DNA of 64,000 bases from Paucibacter sp. TC2R-5. GTDB lineage: Bacteria > Pseudomonadota > Gammaproteobacteria > Burkholderiales > Burkholderiaceae_C. The DNA is taken from contig NZ_JAJIRQ010000009.1 of assembly GCF_025717605.1 (NCBI RefSeq), positions 1 through 64,000 of the forward strand, in the 5' to 3' direction. The translations under genes and the position numbers were made by a program. Below the pieces are notes generated by a model that did not search any database, was not told where the DNA came from, and was given only the letters and a program-made list of their open reading frames with translations. Of this stretch, positions 19,137 through 28,055 are shown one piece after another; within the stretch, counting starts at the first letter, position 1; each line of letters begins with the position of its first letter.

Positions 19137-19737
19137 GAACGGGCGAGGCGCAGGCCCCGGTGAGTTTGAGCGGTAGGGCGATCAACTCGTAGTCGCCCTC
19201 GGCCACCTCGTCTAAGACCAAGTTCTCCAGCACGCGCATGTCCAGGCGCAGCAGTTGCTGGTGACTGCTCAAAGTCTTGCTGCTGGCGGGGTCGACCGAG
19301 GGTGTGTCTAGACCGATGAGCTTGGCGCCCAGGCCGGCCAGCCATTCGACGGTTTCGGGGGCAAAAGCGCTGAAGTCGGGGTCCCAGTGCATGGCTGCCT
19401 TCTGGCAGCAACGCACCAGCACGCGAGCCGGCATCTGGGAGGCTGCATGCCTCAGATGTTCCACCTGAATCAGGGGACCGCAGTTAATCGCATGGATGAC
19501 GCGGCAGCGGCCCAGGTAGGCGTCGAGGTCAACCTCGGCACTGCTGGCTGCGCCATCGGCGTAATGCAGCGGTGCATCGGCATGCGCGCCGACATGCGGC
19601 GACATGGTGATGGCACTGAGGTTGACAGGGCAGTCAGCCGACAGGCGCGCTGTCCATTTGAGGCTGAAGGGCTCGTCGCCCGGAAAGATCGGCGACTGCG
19701 CCGAGACCGGCGGAGAGATGTCCCAAATTCGTTTCAT
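19114..19737 (-). CDS. kynB: Kynurenine formamidase
   Basis: Hydrolyses N-formylkynurenine to kynurenine and formate, step two of the pathway. The protein has 207 residues, matching bacterial KynB, a cyclase-family metal enzyme. The metal site is visible as HVGAHADAPLH (His48, His52, Asp54, His58), and an FPGDE motif lies near residue 20. ATG at 19735-19737 is chosen on family length and the MKRIWDISPP start. It is the first gene of the operon; the 246-bp region upstream (divergent from the antiporter) should hold the promoter, but I see no recognisable regulator site. Its 3' end carries the 29-bp-period duplication. Confidence 0.95.
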   Translation of the reverse strand: MKRIWDISPPVSAQSPIFPGDEPFSLKWTARLSADCPVNLSAITMSPHVGAHADAPLHYADGAASSAEVDLDAYLGRCRVIHAINCGPLIQVEHLRHAASQMPARVLVRCCQKAAMHWDPDFSAFAPETVEWLAGLGAKLIGLDTPSVDPASSKTLSSHQQLLRLDMRVLENLVLDEVAEGDYELIALPLKLTGACASPVRAILREL

Positions 19738-19983
19738 GCGTGATGCTTTCTTGTGGCTTGCTTGACGCTTTTCTTGGGGATGAGCTTGGCGGGCCAAACC
19801 ATAGCAATGCGGCGATCGGCGTGGTGTCGGTTAATTCCAACATCGACCCATTCGCTTGGCAAGCCATGCACGCCACCGGGGCCTTGAGTTACAGCGGAAT
19901 TCGAATTTCGCTTTGGCGGGCAAACACCCAGAAGGGCTGACTTCCGCAGGCCTTACGATCGCGGGCCTCCTTGCAGCCCACCT

Positions 19984-21183
19984 ATGAACACGACCGAAAT
20001 TTTCTTGATTGCGATGCTGATCATTCTCAGCGTCCCTTACCTGATCTGGCGCCTTTTTCGTACCGATCATTTCGCCCCCTTGGTGGTGGTGCAAATCATC
20101 ACCGGCATCTTGCTAGGCCCCGGCGTGCTCGGTGCGGCATTCCCGAACTATTACGAATTTGTCTTCAATCCGGCGGTGATTCAGTCCCTCAACGGCATTG
20201 CCTGGTGGGCGGTGATGCTGTTTGTCTGGATTGCAGGTATCGAGTTGGACCTGAAGGCCGCTTGGCAGCACAGGCGTGAAAGCGGCATCACCGCCGGGCT
20301 GGCGCTGGGCCTACCGCTGGCCTTTGGTTGCGTCGCGGCGATCGCCATGTTGGCCAGCCCCGGCTGGATGGGTGAGAAGGCCCTCACTTGGCAATTCGTC
20401 TTGGGCGTGGGCATGTCTTGTGCGGTCACCGCCCTGCCGATTTTGATTTTGCTGATGGAGAAGCTGGATATTCTGCGCCGGCCCTTGGGGCAGCGCGTGC
20501 TGCGCTATGCCAGCGTTGATGATGTAGCGATCTGGGGCGTCTTGGCGTTGATTCTGATGGACTGGGGCCGAGTCGGACGACAAGCCGGCTTTATCGCCGC
20601 CTTTGTCGTCGTCGGCTTCATGTTCCGTTGGTTGATGCAGCGCCTGCCACAGAGCGACCGTTGGTTTGTCGGGCTGGTCTGGCTGGCGGCCTGCGCTTTC
20701 GGCGCCGACTGGTCGGGCCTGCATTTCATGGTCGGTGCGTTTTTGGCCGGCGCCATCATCGATGCCGACTGGTTCGATCAAAAGCAACTCGACGGCCTGC
20801 GACACAACGTCTTGCTGGTCATCATGCCGGTGTTTTTCTTGAGCACCGGACTGCGCACGCAATGGGGCGTGGGCGGCGCGGCGGTCTTTGTGGCGGCGGC
20901 TTGGTTGCTGCTGGCTTCGGTGGCCGGCAAGCTGATCGGCGTCCACATGGCCGGGCGGGTCTTGAAATGGGAGAAGGGCGAGGCCTCCTTGATCGGCTGG
21001 CTTTTGCAGACCAAGGCTTTGATCATGATCATTTTCGCCAACATCTTGCTGGACAAGAAGATCATCACCAACGAGACCTTCACCGCGCTCTTGTTGATGG
21101 CGGTGGCGAGCACCATGCTGACGGTTCCCATGGTCACACCGATGCTCAAGCGCCTGCGGGCATTGCTTGAGCGCTCGAGCTGA
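19984..21183 (+). CDS. CPA2-family cation:proton antiporter
   Basis: A 399-residue inner-membrane protein with 11-13 hydrophobic helices, of the Na+/H+ exchanger (Kef/NapA-like) family. It probably exchanges Na+ or K+ for protons. A GILLGPGVLG motif in the second helix region and paired acidic residues in the middle helices (YASVDDVAIWGV) fit the family transport site. It lacks the C-terminal TrkA-N domain of Kef channels, so ligand gating is unlikely. It stands alone, divergent from the kyn operon. Confidence 0.85.
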   Translation: MNTTEIFLIAMLIILSVPYLIWRLFRTDHFAPLVVVQIITGILLGPGVLGAAFPNYYEFVFNPAVIQSLNGIAWWAVMLFVWIAGIELDLKAAWQHRRESGITAGLALGLPLAFGCVAAIAMLASPGWMGEKALTWQFVLGVGMSCAVTALPILILLMEKLDILRRPLGQRVLRYASVDDVAIWGVLALILMDWGRVGRQAGFIAAFVVVGFMFRWLMQRLPQSDRWFVGLVWLAACAFGADWSGLHFMVGAFLAGAIIDADWFDQKQLDGLRHNVLLVIMPVFFLSTGLRTQWGVGGAAVFVAAAWLLLASVAGKLIGVHMAGRVLKWEKGEASLIGWLLQTKALIMIIFANILLDKKIITNETFTALLLMAVASTMLTVPMVTPMLKRLRALLERSS

Positions 21184-21439
21184 GCGGCAGCGGGTTTGGC
21201 TTGACGGTGGTGCGGCGCGGCAACGATGGCAAGGCCGATAAGCTGGCCTTTCTGCCGTTACGTCGCTGCAATGCGTGAGCAGCGCCAGCATTGCGCCCGA
21301 CCGTCCTCGTTTTGCCATCCGGTCTGTGCAGACGGGTGGTCTTTTTTTGCACTTCGTCGCAAGCGCTTTGCCGGCTCAGGGCGGCTTCAATAGCATGCGC
21401 TCAGTCGGTTCATTTGGGCCGCATCAAGACAGGAAACCC

Positions 21440-21808
21440 ATGATCCAACGTTTCAAGCTTGCCCGCCTAGCGGTCTTTGCATGTGTCGCCTCCGCCGCTT
21501 TCTTGAGCGGCTGCGCCATCCATATCACCACCACCAAAGACGGCGACAGCGCTACCGTCAAAAGCCCCGGTTCAGCCAAAATCGAATGTGTGGCCAGCCC
21601 AAGCGGCGAGTGCAATTACGTGCTCTTTACCAGCCGCTGTGAAACCGTAGAGGCGGACGCAGGCAAATCCACCACGACCTGCACGCATCAGGTGTTTGAT
21701 CAGTTCAAGCTTGCCACGGGGCAGTCACGCCAACTGGCGAATTTGCCGGCCGGCTATAAGCAATGCATGAAGTCTGCCGGCAAACCGGAGTTGCCAAACT
21801 GCGATTGA
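21440..21808 (+). CDS. Putative lipoprotein, unknown function
   Basis: A 122-residue precursor. The N-terminal signal peptide has basic start MIQRFKLARL, a hydrophobic core and lipobox FLSGC (Cys near residue 25). The mature part has several cysteines (IECVASPSGEC, TSRCETV, TTTCTH, KQCMKS, PNCD) that could form disulfides in the periplasm. No family is recognised. ATG 21440 is chosen because it begins the signal peptide. It is closed by the shared terminator at 21849. Confidence 0.7.
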   Translation: MIQRFKLARLAVFACVASAAFLSGCAIHITTTKDGDSATVKSPGSAKIECVASPSGECNYVLFTSRCETVEADAGKSTTTCTHQVFDQFKLATGQSRQLANLPAGYKQCMKSAGKPELPNCD

Positions 21809-21848
21809 TGTTGCAGCCTTGGCTGCGGCTGAGGCCTTCGGCAAGACA

Positions 21849-21880
21849 AAAGCCCCTGCAGCCGAACGCTGCAGGGGCTT
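21849..21880. terminator. Bidirectional hairpin terminator
   Basis: Twelve-bp arms aagcccctgcag (21849-21860) and ctgcaggggctt (21869-21880) lie between the convergent lipoprotein and fasciclin genes. They have a short T-rich tract on the plus side and A-rich sequence on the left. Confidence 0.8.
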
Positions 21881-21911
21881 TCTCAATTTGTAGCCAGACC
21901 TGCGGGCCGAC

Positions 21912-22409
21912 TTACTTCTTTTTCGGTGGCATCAGGACTCGGTCAACGATGTGCACCACGCCATTGCTGGCTTTGATGTCGGCTTGCTGCACCATGCCGT
22001 CTTCTACCGTGACAAAGTCGCCTGCGCGACCCAGTGCCAGTTCCGCACCTTGGACGGTCTTCACATTGCCGTTCTTGACGTCGGCAGCATTCAATTGTGC
22101 CGGCACGATATGAAAGCCGAGCACCGCCTTCAGTTGCTCTTTGTCTTTGGCCAAGACTTCCATGGTCTTTGCCGGCACGGCCTTGAAGGCCTCGTCGCTC
22201 GGGGCAAACACGGTCATCGGTCCAACGGCTTGTAGCGCCGACTTCAGCTCTGCTTGTTCAACCAGCCGATTGAGGGTGCTCAGCTGCGGGTTGGCGGCGA
22301 TGGTGTCGGCCACGGTGGCGGGCACCGGTGCGGTGGCGCAAGCACTCAACAAGAGGGTCACTGCAGCGGCGCTGGACAGGGCGAGGGAACGGAGGGCTGT
22401 GATGGTCAT
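21912..22409 (-). CDS. Fasciclin-domain lipoprotein
   Basis: A 165-residue envelope protein. The signal peptide has lipobox LLSAC (Cys about 24), followed by one fasciclin (FAS1) domain with the H1 motif MTVFAPSDEAFKAV and the H2 segment VVHIVDRVLMPP. FAS1 domains mediate adhesion, and single-domain bacterial forms are often secreted or surface proteins. The C terminus ends in PPKKK. It is transcribed divergently from pstS; the PHO box between them lies nearer pstS, so phosphate control of this gene is possible but unproven. Confidence 0.88.
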   Translation of the reverse strand: MTITALRSLALSSAAAVTLLLSACATAPVPATVADTIAANPQLSTLNRLVEQAELKSALQAVGPMTVFAPSDEAFKAVPAKTMEVLAKDKEQLKAVLGFHIVPAQLNAADVKNGNVKTVQGAELALGRAGDFVTVEDGMVQQADIKASNGVVHIVDRVLMPPKKK

Positions 22410-22533
22410 AGGAGCTCTAGTGGAAGGAGTACAGCTTCTCAGCTTAGAGAGCGAATGTGACAGTCCAATGAATTTTGTATGTCAATCAACTCCGGAATAG
22501 TCCGTTCGGCTCTGGTCGAATTACAGTAGCACT

Positions 22534-22562
22534 CGGTCACAACAATGTCATATTCAAGTCAT
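22534..22562 (+). promoter_or_regulatory. PHO box (PhoB binding site) upstream of pstS
   Basis: Three 7-bp direct repeats, CGGTCAC, ATGTCAT and AAGTCAT, lie at an exact 11-bp period, matching the PhoB box pattern (CTGTCAT repeats with 4-bp spacers). It ends 48 bp before the pstS ATG. The genes behind it are the Pst/Pho genes, which makes the call strong. Confidence 0.8.
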
Positions 22563-22609
22563 ACGATGACGTTTGTTGTTAAACAAGCCCTCATTTGACA
22601 AGGCCACTC

Positions 22610-23650
22610 ATGAAATTCACACAGATTCGCAATGGATTGTTCTTTGCCGCCGGCATGGCTGTTTTGCCGCTGCTGCATGCTCAAGACGTGACGGGTGCCG
22701 GCGCTACCTTCCCCGCGCCTTTGTATGCCAAGTGGGCTGATGCCTATAACAAGGCGACCGGTGTGCGAATCAATTACCAATCGGTGGGTTCGGGTGCTGG
22801 TATCAAGCAGATCAAGGCCAAGACGGTTGACTTTGGTGCAACCGACATGCCTTTGAAGGATGAAGAGCTGGCCAAGGACGGCATGATTCAGTTCCCCACC
22901 GTCATCGGCGGCGTGGTGCCAGTGGTCAATATCAAGGGCATCGCTCCAGGCCAGTTGCGCCTGACCGGTCAAGTCTTGGGTGATATCTATCTGGGCAAGA
23001 TCGCCAAGTGGAATGACCCAGCCTTGGTTGCACTCAACCCAGGTGTTCCGCTGCCTGATGCGGCAATTTCGGTGGTGCGTCGCGCCGATGGTTCGGGCAC
23101 GACATTCGTGTTCACCAACTATCTGTCCAAGGTGAACGAAGAGTGGAAGTCCAAGGTTGGTGATGGCACTGCCGTGAACTGGCCAACTGGTGCGGGCGGC
23201 AAGGGTAACGAAGGCGTGGCCGCATTTGTGCAGCGTCTGCCTAACTCGATCGGTTATGTCGAGTACTCGTATGTGTTGCAAAACAAGATGACATACACCT
23301 TGATGAAGAATAAGGATGGTGTGTTTGTGCGTCCTAGCGATGCGGCTTTCAAGGCGGCTGCTGCAGGTGCGGACTGGAACAAGACTTTCTTCCAGGTCAC
23401 GACCGAGCAGGCCGGCAAGGACACATGGCCTATCACCAACCCGACCTACATCCTGATGTACAAGTCGCAAGACAAGCCTGCCAATGCCAGCGCAGCCTTG
23501 AAGTTCTTCGAGTGGGTCTATAACAACGGCGACAAGATGGCCGACGAGCTGGACTACGTGCCTTTGCCAGACTCGGTCAAGGAACTGGTGCGCAAGCATT
23601 GGGCTGCCAATATCAAGGACGCATCGGGCAAGGCTATTTCTTACAAGTGA
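22610..23650 (+). CDS. pstS: Phosphate ABC transporter, periplasmic binding protein
   Basis: Binds phosphate in the periplasm and delivers it to PstCA. The 346-residue precursor has a signal peptide (MKFTQIRNGLFFAAGM, likely cut after LHA). The phosphate-binding motifs are clear: GAGATFPAPLY, SVGSGAGIKQI, DFGATDMPL and RADGSGTTFVF. ATG 22610 is chosen over an in-frame TTG at 22595 because it begins the signal peptide. It is preceded by a PHO box and followed by a hairpin at 23669 that may raise its expression above that of the downstream pst genes. Confidence 0.97.
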   Translation: MKFTQIRNGLFFAAGMAVLPLLHAQDVTGAGATFPAPLYAKWADAYNKATGVRINYQSVGSGAGIKQIKAKTVDFGATDMPLKDEELAKDGMIQFPTVIGGVVPVVNIKGIAPGQLRLTGQVLGDIYLGKIAKWNDPALVALNPGVPLPDAAISVVRRADGSGTTFVFTNYLSKVNEEWKSKVGDGTAVNWPTGAGGKGNEGVAAFVQRLPNSIGYVEYSYVLQNKMTYTLMKNKDGVFVRPSDAAFKAAAAGADWNKTFFQVTTEQAGKDTWPITNPTYILMYKSQDKPANASAALKFFEWVYNNGDKMADELDYVPLPDSVKELVRKHWAANIKDASGKAISYK

Positions 23651-23668
23651 GTTTGACTTGACCCTCTG

Positions 23669-23704
23669 CAACAGCCCGTCAGCCTCGGCTTGATCGGGCT
23701 GTTG
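23669..23704 (+). terminator. Hairpin between pstS and pstC
   Basis: Ten-bp arms caacagcccg (23669-23678) and cgggctgttg (23695-23704) are not followed immediately by a T-run, but a T6 tract lies about 17 bases on. It is likely a partial terminator or 3'-stabilising hairpin separating abundant pstS mRNA from the rest of the operon. Confidence 0.6.
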
Positions 23705-23753
23705 TTGAATCAGGCGAGCCTTTTTTCTTTAACGCAGAACATGCGGAGGCCCT

Positions 23754-24776
23754 GTGGCCGCAATACTTCCAGCCAATAATTTCGAAGCCGGCCGCTCGGC
23801 AGACCTGGTTCAACCCCAGGGCCTGCCGCCAGCGCGCCGCAGGGTCGCCCCTTGGGCCGACACTGCATTTTCTCTGCTTGCCCATGGAGCAGCCTGGCTT
23901 ACCCTGGCCTTGCTTGTGGGCATCATCCTGTCCCTGATCGTGGGTGCGGCGCCCGCAATCAAGGAGTTTGGCCTGGGCTTCTTGTGGACCACCGAGTGGG
24001 ACCCCGTCAAGGAGAAGTTTGGCGGCCTGGTGATGATTTACGGCACCTTGATGACCTCCTTCATCGCTTTGCTGATCGCGGTGCCGGTCAGCTTTGGCAT
24101 TGCCTTGTTCTTGACCGAGTTGTCGCCGAGTTGGCTCAAGCGCCCCCTGGGCGTCGCGGTGGAGTTGTTGGCGGCCGTGCCTTCCATCGTTTACGGTATG
24201 TGGGGCCTGATGGTGTTTGGCCCCATCTTGGCGACCTATGTGCAGCAACCCTTGCAAACCCTGCTGACCGGCGTGCCATTTTTGGGCAGTCTGGTGTCGG
24301 GTCCACCGGTTGGTATCGGTATTTTGTCGGCCGGCATCATCTTGGCCATCATGATCATTCCCTTCATCGCTTCGGTGATGCGGGATGTGTTTGAGGTGAC
24401 GCCGCCGATGTTGAAAGAGTCAGCCTACGGCCTGGGTGCGACGACCTGGGAAGTGGTGCGCAATGTAGTTTTGCCATACACCAAGACGGGTGTGATGGGC
24501 GGCATCATGTTGGGTCTGGGGCGCGCTTTGGGTGAAACCATGGCGGTGACCTTTGTGATCGGCAATATGAATCAGCTCAATTCCCTGTCAGTGTTCGAAG
24601 CAGCCAATAGCATCACATCGGCATTGGCGAATGAATTTGCCGAGGCGGGCGAAGGCTTGCACCAGGCTTCCCTGATCTATCTGGGCCTCGTGTTGTTCTT
24701 CATCACCTTTGTCGTGTTGGCTTGCTCCAAGGTCTTGTTGTCGCAACTGAAGAAGAATGAAGGGGCACGTTCATGA
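23754..24776 (+). CDS. pstC: Phosphate ABC transporter permease PstC
   Basis: One of the two inner-membrane permeases of the Pst importer, 340 residues with six predicted helices. The first lies near residues 37-60, with a large loop after it. The ABC-facing EAA-type loop is visible as [14 protein letters not shown]. The start is GTG at 23754 with a GGAGG ribosome site 5 bases upstream, and no better ATG exists nearby. The stop overlaps pstA by 4 bp (ATGA). Confidence 0.95.
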   Translation: MAAILPANNFEAGRSADLVQPQGLPPARRRVAPWADTAFSLLAHGAAWLTLALLVGIILSLIVGAAPAIKEFGLGFLWTTEWDPVKEKFGGLVMIYGTLMTSFIALLIAVPVSFGIALFLTELSPSWLKRPLGVAVELLAAVPSIVYGMWGLMVFGPILATYVQQPLQTLLTGVPFLGSLVSGPPVGIGILSAGIILAIMIIPFIASVMRDVFEVTPPMLKESAYGLGATTWEVVRNVVLPYTKTGVMGGIMLGLGRALGETMAVTFVIGNMNQLNSLSVFEAANSITSALANEFAEAGEGLHQASLIYLGLVLFFITFVVLACSKVLLSQLKKNEGARS

Positions 24777-25666
24777 GCGTTCCTGCAACAAGCGTGGCGA
24801 CTGCCGCCAGCCAGCAACACGCCAAGCGTTTGGCCATGCATGCCAAGCGCAAGCGCGTCAATATGGTGGCCTTGACCTTGTCATTGGCCGCGATGTCCTT
24901 CGGCCTGTTCTGGCTGATGTGGATCTTGTTCGAGACCGTGGTCTTGGGACTGGGCGGCCTGCAACTGGCAACCTTTACCGAAATGACACCACCGCCGATG
25001 GCCGAGACTGGCGGCTTGGCTAATGCGATTTTTGGCTCGCTGATGATGGTCGGTCTGGCGACTCTGCTGGGTACTCCAATCGGCATCATGGCCGGCATCT
25101 ATCTGGCCGAGTATGGCCAGAGGACTTGGCTGGGCGGCACCGTGCGCTTCATCAATGACATCTTGCTGTCAGCGCCGTCTATCGTGGTGGGGCTGTTCAT
25201 TTACGGCTTGGTGGTGACGCGCATGCTGACCTTCTCGGGCTACGCCGGTATTTTGGCTCTGGCTTTGATCGTCATTCCGGTGGTTATTCGAACCACCGAG
25301 AACATGTTGAGCCTGATCCCTAATGCCTTGCGCGAGGCGGCCTACGCCTTGGGTACGCCAAAGTGGAAGGTCATCATTTCGGTGACGCTGAAGTCGGCCC
25401 GCGCCGGCGTGCTAACTGGCATCTTGCTGGCACTGGCGCGTATCTCCGGGGAAACGGCGCCGCTGTTGTTCACGGCCCTGTCCAACCAATTCTGGGCCAC
25501 CGATTTGAGCAAGCCAATGGCTACTTTGCCGGTGACGATTTTCAAGTTCGCCATGAGTCCCTATGAAAACTGGCAGAAGCTGGCCTGGGCAGGTGTTTTC
25601 ATCATCACGATGGGTGTGCTGGCGCTGAACATTCTGGCGCGCGTACTTTTCAAGAACAAGCATTGA
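24773..25666 (+). CDS. pstA: Phosphate ABC transporter permease PstA
   Basis: Second Pst permease, 297 residues with six helices and the EAA loop [15 protein letters not shown]. It begins inside the pstC stop (ATGA), so the two subunits are made in step. A hydrophilic basic N-terminal tail ([11 protein letters not shown]) faces the cytoplasm. It is followed after 24 bp by pstB. Confidence 0.95.
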   Translation: MSVPATSVATAASQQHAKRLAMHAKRKRVNMVALTLSLAAMSFGLFWLMWILFETVVLGLGGLQLATFTEMTPPPMAETGGLANAIFGSLMMVGLATLLGTPIGIMAGIYLAEYGQRTWLGGTVRFINDILLSAPSIVVGLFIYGLVVTRMLTFSGYAGILALALIVIPVVIRTTENMLSLIPNALREAAYALGTPKWKVIISVTLKSARAGVLTGILLALARISGETAPLLFTALSNQFWATDLSKPMATLPVTIFKFAMSPYENWQKLAWAGVFIITMGVLALNILARVLFKNKH

Positions 25667-25690
25667 TAGATAGAGAGAGCGGAATTCACC

Positions 25691-26476
25691 ATGGACGCAA
25701 AAGTTGATATGCCTGTCACCGAGCGGGCAAAGCTCTCGGTTCGGAATTTGAACTTCTACTACGGCAATTTCCTTGCCCTGAAGAACATCAATCTGGATAT
25801 TCCTGAGAAGAAGGTGACGGCGTTTATCGGCCCGTCGGGCTGCGGCAAGTCAACCTTGCTGCGCACCTTGAACCGCATGTTCGAGCTTTACCCGGAGCAG
25901 CGTGCCGAGGGTCAGATCTTGCTTGACGGCAACGACATCCTGACCAGCAAAGACGATGTTTCGCTGATCCGCGCCAAGATCGGCATGGTCTTTCAAAAGC
26001 CCACGCCATTCCCGATGTCGATCTACGACAACATCGCCTTTGGTGTGCGTCTTTTTGAAACTCTGCCGCGCGTGGAAATGGACGAGCGGGTTGAGTGGGC
26101 GTTGAAAAAAGCTGCACTCTGGGCCGAGGTCAAGGACAAGCTCAACCAAAGTGGCTCCGGTCTGTCCGGCGGTCAGCAGCAGCGCCTGTGCATTGCGCGC
26201 GGCATTGCGATCAAGCCGGAAATCTTGTTGCTCGACGAGCCTTGCTCGGCGCTCGATCCGATCTCCACCGGCAAGATCGAAGAGCTGATCCATGAGTTGA
26301 AGAACGACTACACGGTCGCCATCGTTACCCACAATATGCAGCAAGCAGCGCGTTGCTCGGACTACACGGCCTATATGTACCTGGGTGATTTGATCGAGTT
26401 TGGCCCGACGGCCGAACTGTTCATGAAGCCCAAGCGCAAAGACACCGAGGACTACATCACCGGGCGCTTCGGCTGA
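25691..26476 (+). CDS. pstB: Phosphate ABC transporter ATPase
   Basis: ATPase that powers phosphate import, 261 residues. Walker A is GPSGCGKST (residues 47-55), the Q-loop is in [13 protein letters not shown], the signature is LSGGQQQR, Walker B is [12 protein letters not shown] and the H-loop is VTHNM. The [14 protein letters not shown] segment is typical of PstB. The gene lies between pstA and phoU; besides transport, the Pst complex signals phosphate status to PhoR through PhoU. Confidence 0.97.
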   Translation: MDAKVDMPVTERAKLSVRNLNFYYGNFLALKNINLDIPEKKVTAFIGPSGCGKSTLLRTLNRMFELYPEQRAEGQILLDGNDILTSKDDVSLIRAKIGMVFQKPTPFPMSIYDNIAFGVRLFETLPRVEMDERVEWALKKAALWAEVKDKLNQSGSGLSGGQQQRLCIARGIAIKPEILLLDEPCSALDPISTGKIEELIHELKNDYTVAIVTHNMQQAARCSDYTAYMYLGDLIEFGPTAELFMKPKRKDTEDYITGRFG

Positions 26477-26578
26477 TCGGTCCCTTTGATCGCACTGGTC
26501 GATCGTTCAGACGGATGGGCCCGCAAAGTGGCCCTCCATCAACGCTGTTGTTAAACCAAAAATATTCAGGATCAAATC

Positions 26579-27286
26579 ATGGGTGAAAAGCATCTTTCGA
26601 CGCAATTCGACGCTGAGCTGAGCGGCATTTCCACGCGCGTGCTGGAGATGGGGGGCTTGGTTGAATCTCAGGTTGCACAGGCTGTCTTGGCGCTGACAAC
26701 CTTCAGCGGCGAAATCGCCAGCGCTGTGCTCAAGCAAGAAGAGCAGGTCAATGCGATGGAAGTCGAGATCGACCGCGACCTGTCCAGCATCATCGCCCGG
26801 CGCCAGCCTACGGCACGCGATCTGCGTCTGTTGATCGCCATCTCCAAGACGATTGCCAATTTGGAGCGCGTCGGAGACGAAGCGGCACGGATCGCCCGCA
26901 CGGTGCAGCGTTTGATCAATGCCGGTGTGTCGAGTCGGCTGCGTTTGCCCATGAGCGATTTGTCGTTTGAGGCCGAACTGGCAACGGCGCTGCTGCGCAA
27001 GGCACTTGACGCGTTTGCGCGTCTGGATGTCGAGCGTGCGGTCGAGGTGCTCAAGCAGGATGACCAGATCGACAAGGAATTCGACGGTCTGATGCGCAAG
27101 CTGATCACCTACATGATGGAAGACCCCCGCACCATCTCCTCATCGATCGACTTGATTTTTGTGGCCAAGGCGATCGAGCGGGTCGGCGACCATGCGAAGA
27201 ATTTGGCCGAAGTCATCATCTATGTGGTCAAGGGTACGGATGTGCGTCACAACACGCCCGAGGCCGTTGAGACCATGGTTCGCTGA
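26579..27286 (+). CDS. phoU: Phosphate signalling protein PhoU
   Basis: Links the Pst transporter to PhoR and keeps the regulon off when phosphate is plentiful. The 235-residue all-helical protein has two PhoU repeats with metal-binding E(D)xxxD motifs (MEVEIDRDL; DDQIDKEFD). It starts 102 bp after pstB, a gap that contains an imperfect hairpin, and ends 18 bp before phoB. Confidence 0.96.
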   Translation: MGEKHLSTQFDAELSGISTRVLEMGGLVESQVAQAVLALTTFSGEIASAVLKQEEQVNAMEVEIDRDLSSIIARRQPTARDLRLLIAISKTIANLERVGDEAARIARTVQRLINAGVSSRLRLPMSDLSFEAELATALLRKALDAFARLDVERAVEVLKQDDQIDKEFDGLMRKLITYMMEDPRTISSSIDLIFVAKAIERVGDHAKNLAEVIIYVVKGTDVRHNTPEAVETMVR

Positions 27287-27304
27287 AGCGAAGAGGAGCT
27301 GTAC

Positions 27305-28006
27305 ATGAGCCGAGTTCTTGTGGTGGAAGATGAGTCGGCGATTGCCGAACTGATCTCCATCAATCTGCGCCATGCGGGTTTTGAGGTCACGATCGCTGCC
27401 AGCGCCGACCAGGCGCAGTATGAAGTTGATCGCATCTTGCCTGATCTGGTAGTTTTGGATTGGATGCTGCCCGGCCAATCGGGTCTGGCCCTTGCCCGAC
27501 AATGGCGCGGCGCGGCTCGCACCAAGGAAATGCCCATCATCATGCTGACGGCCCGGGCCGAAGAGTCTGACAAGGTGTCCGGCCTTGACGCTGGTGCCGA
27601 CGACTATCTGACCAAGCCGTTTTCGACCAATGAGCTGCTGGCGCGAATTCGCGCCGTGCTGCGGCGCAAGGCGCCCGAGGCGCTGGACACTCTGGTCGAA
27701 GTCGGGGGCTTGAATCTTGATCCGGGTACACGCCGCGTCAGCCGCGACGGTGCCGAGGTCAAACTCGGCCCCACCGAGTTTAGGCTGCTGCACTTCTTCA
27801 TGACGCATCCCGAGCGCGTGCACAGCCGCTCGCAGCTGCTGGACCGGGTCTGGGGCGACCATGTCTTCATTGAAGAGCGTACGGTGGATGTGCATGTGAA
27901 GCGTCTGCGAGAGGCGCTGGAGCGTGTGCAATGCGCTCGCATGATCGAAACGGTACGCGGCGCGGGTTACCGTTTGACGCAACAGTCGGCGGTCTTGCCC
28001 GCCTGA
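27305..28006 (+). CDS. phoB: Phosphate regulon response regulator
   Basis: An OmpR-type response regulator of 233 residues. The receiver has VVEDE at 6-10, phospho-acceptor Asp52 in VVLDWMLPG and the Lys in YLTKPFSTNELLARI. The C-terminal winged helix contains LGPTEFRLLHFFM and RTVDVHVKRLREAL. It binds PHO boxes such as that at 22534. The 3' end is followed at once by an intrinsic terminator (28012), so phoR depends on read-through. Confidence 0.96.
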   Translation: MSRVLVVEDESAIAELISINLRHAGFEVTIAASADQAQYEVDRILPDLVVLDWMLPGQSGLALARQWRGAARTKEMPIIMLTARAEESDKVSGLDAGADDYLTKPFSTNELLARIRAVLRRKAPEALDTLVEVGGLNLDPGTRRVSRDGAEVKLGPTEFRLLHFFMTHPERVHSRSQLLDRVWGDHVFIEERTVDVHVKRLREALERVQCARMIETVRGAGYRLTQQSAVLPA

Positions 28007-28011
28007 GCATG

Positions 28012-28046
28012 AGCCCCGGATTGCGTGAAAGACCGGGGCTTTTTTT
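28012..28046 (+). terminator. Intrinsic terminator between phoB and phoR
   Basis: Perfect 8-bp GC-rich arms agccccgg (28012-28019) and ccggggct (28033-28040) are followed directly by T7 (28040-28046). It lies 5 bases past the phoB stop, and its T-run ends 9 bases before the phoR start, so it should limit phoR expression. Confidence 0.85.
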
Positions 28047-28055
28047 GGAGTTGGC

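Noticed and set aside
20311-21318. A 335-codon minus-strand frame opposite the cation:proton antiporter
   Set aside because: The plus-strand protein has regular membrane helices; the antisense frame is Gln/Arg/His-rich and featureless.
22559-23671. A 370-codon minus-strand frame opposite pstS
   Set aside because: pstS is certain from its motifs and PHO box; the antisense frame has a low-complexity His/Arg-rich composition typical of shadow frames.
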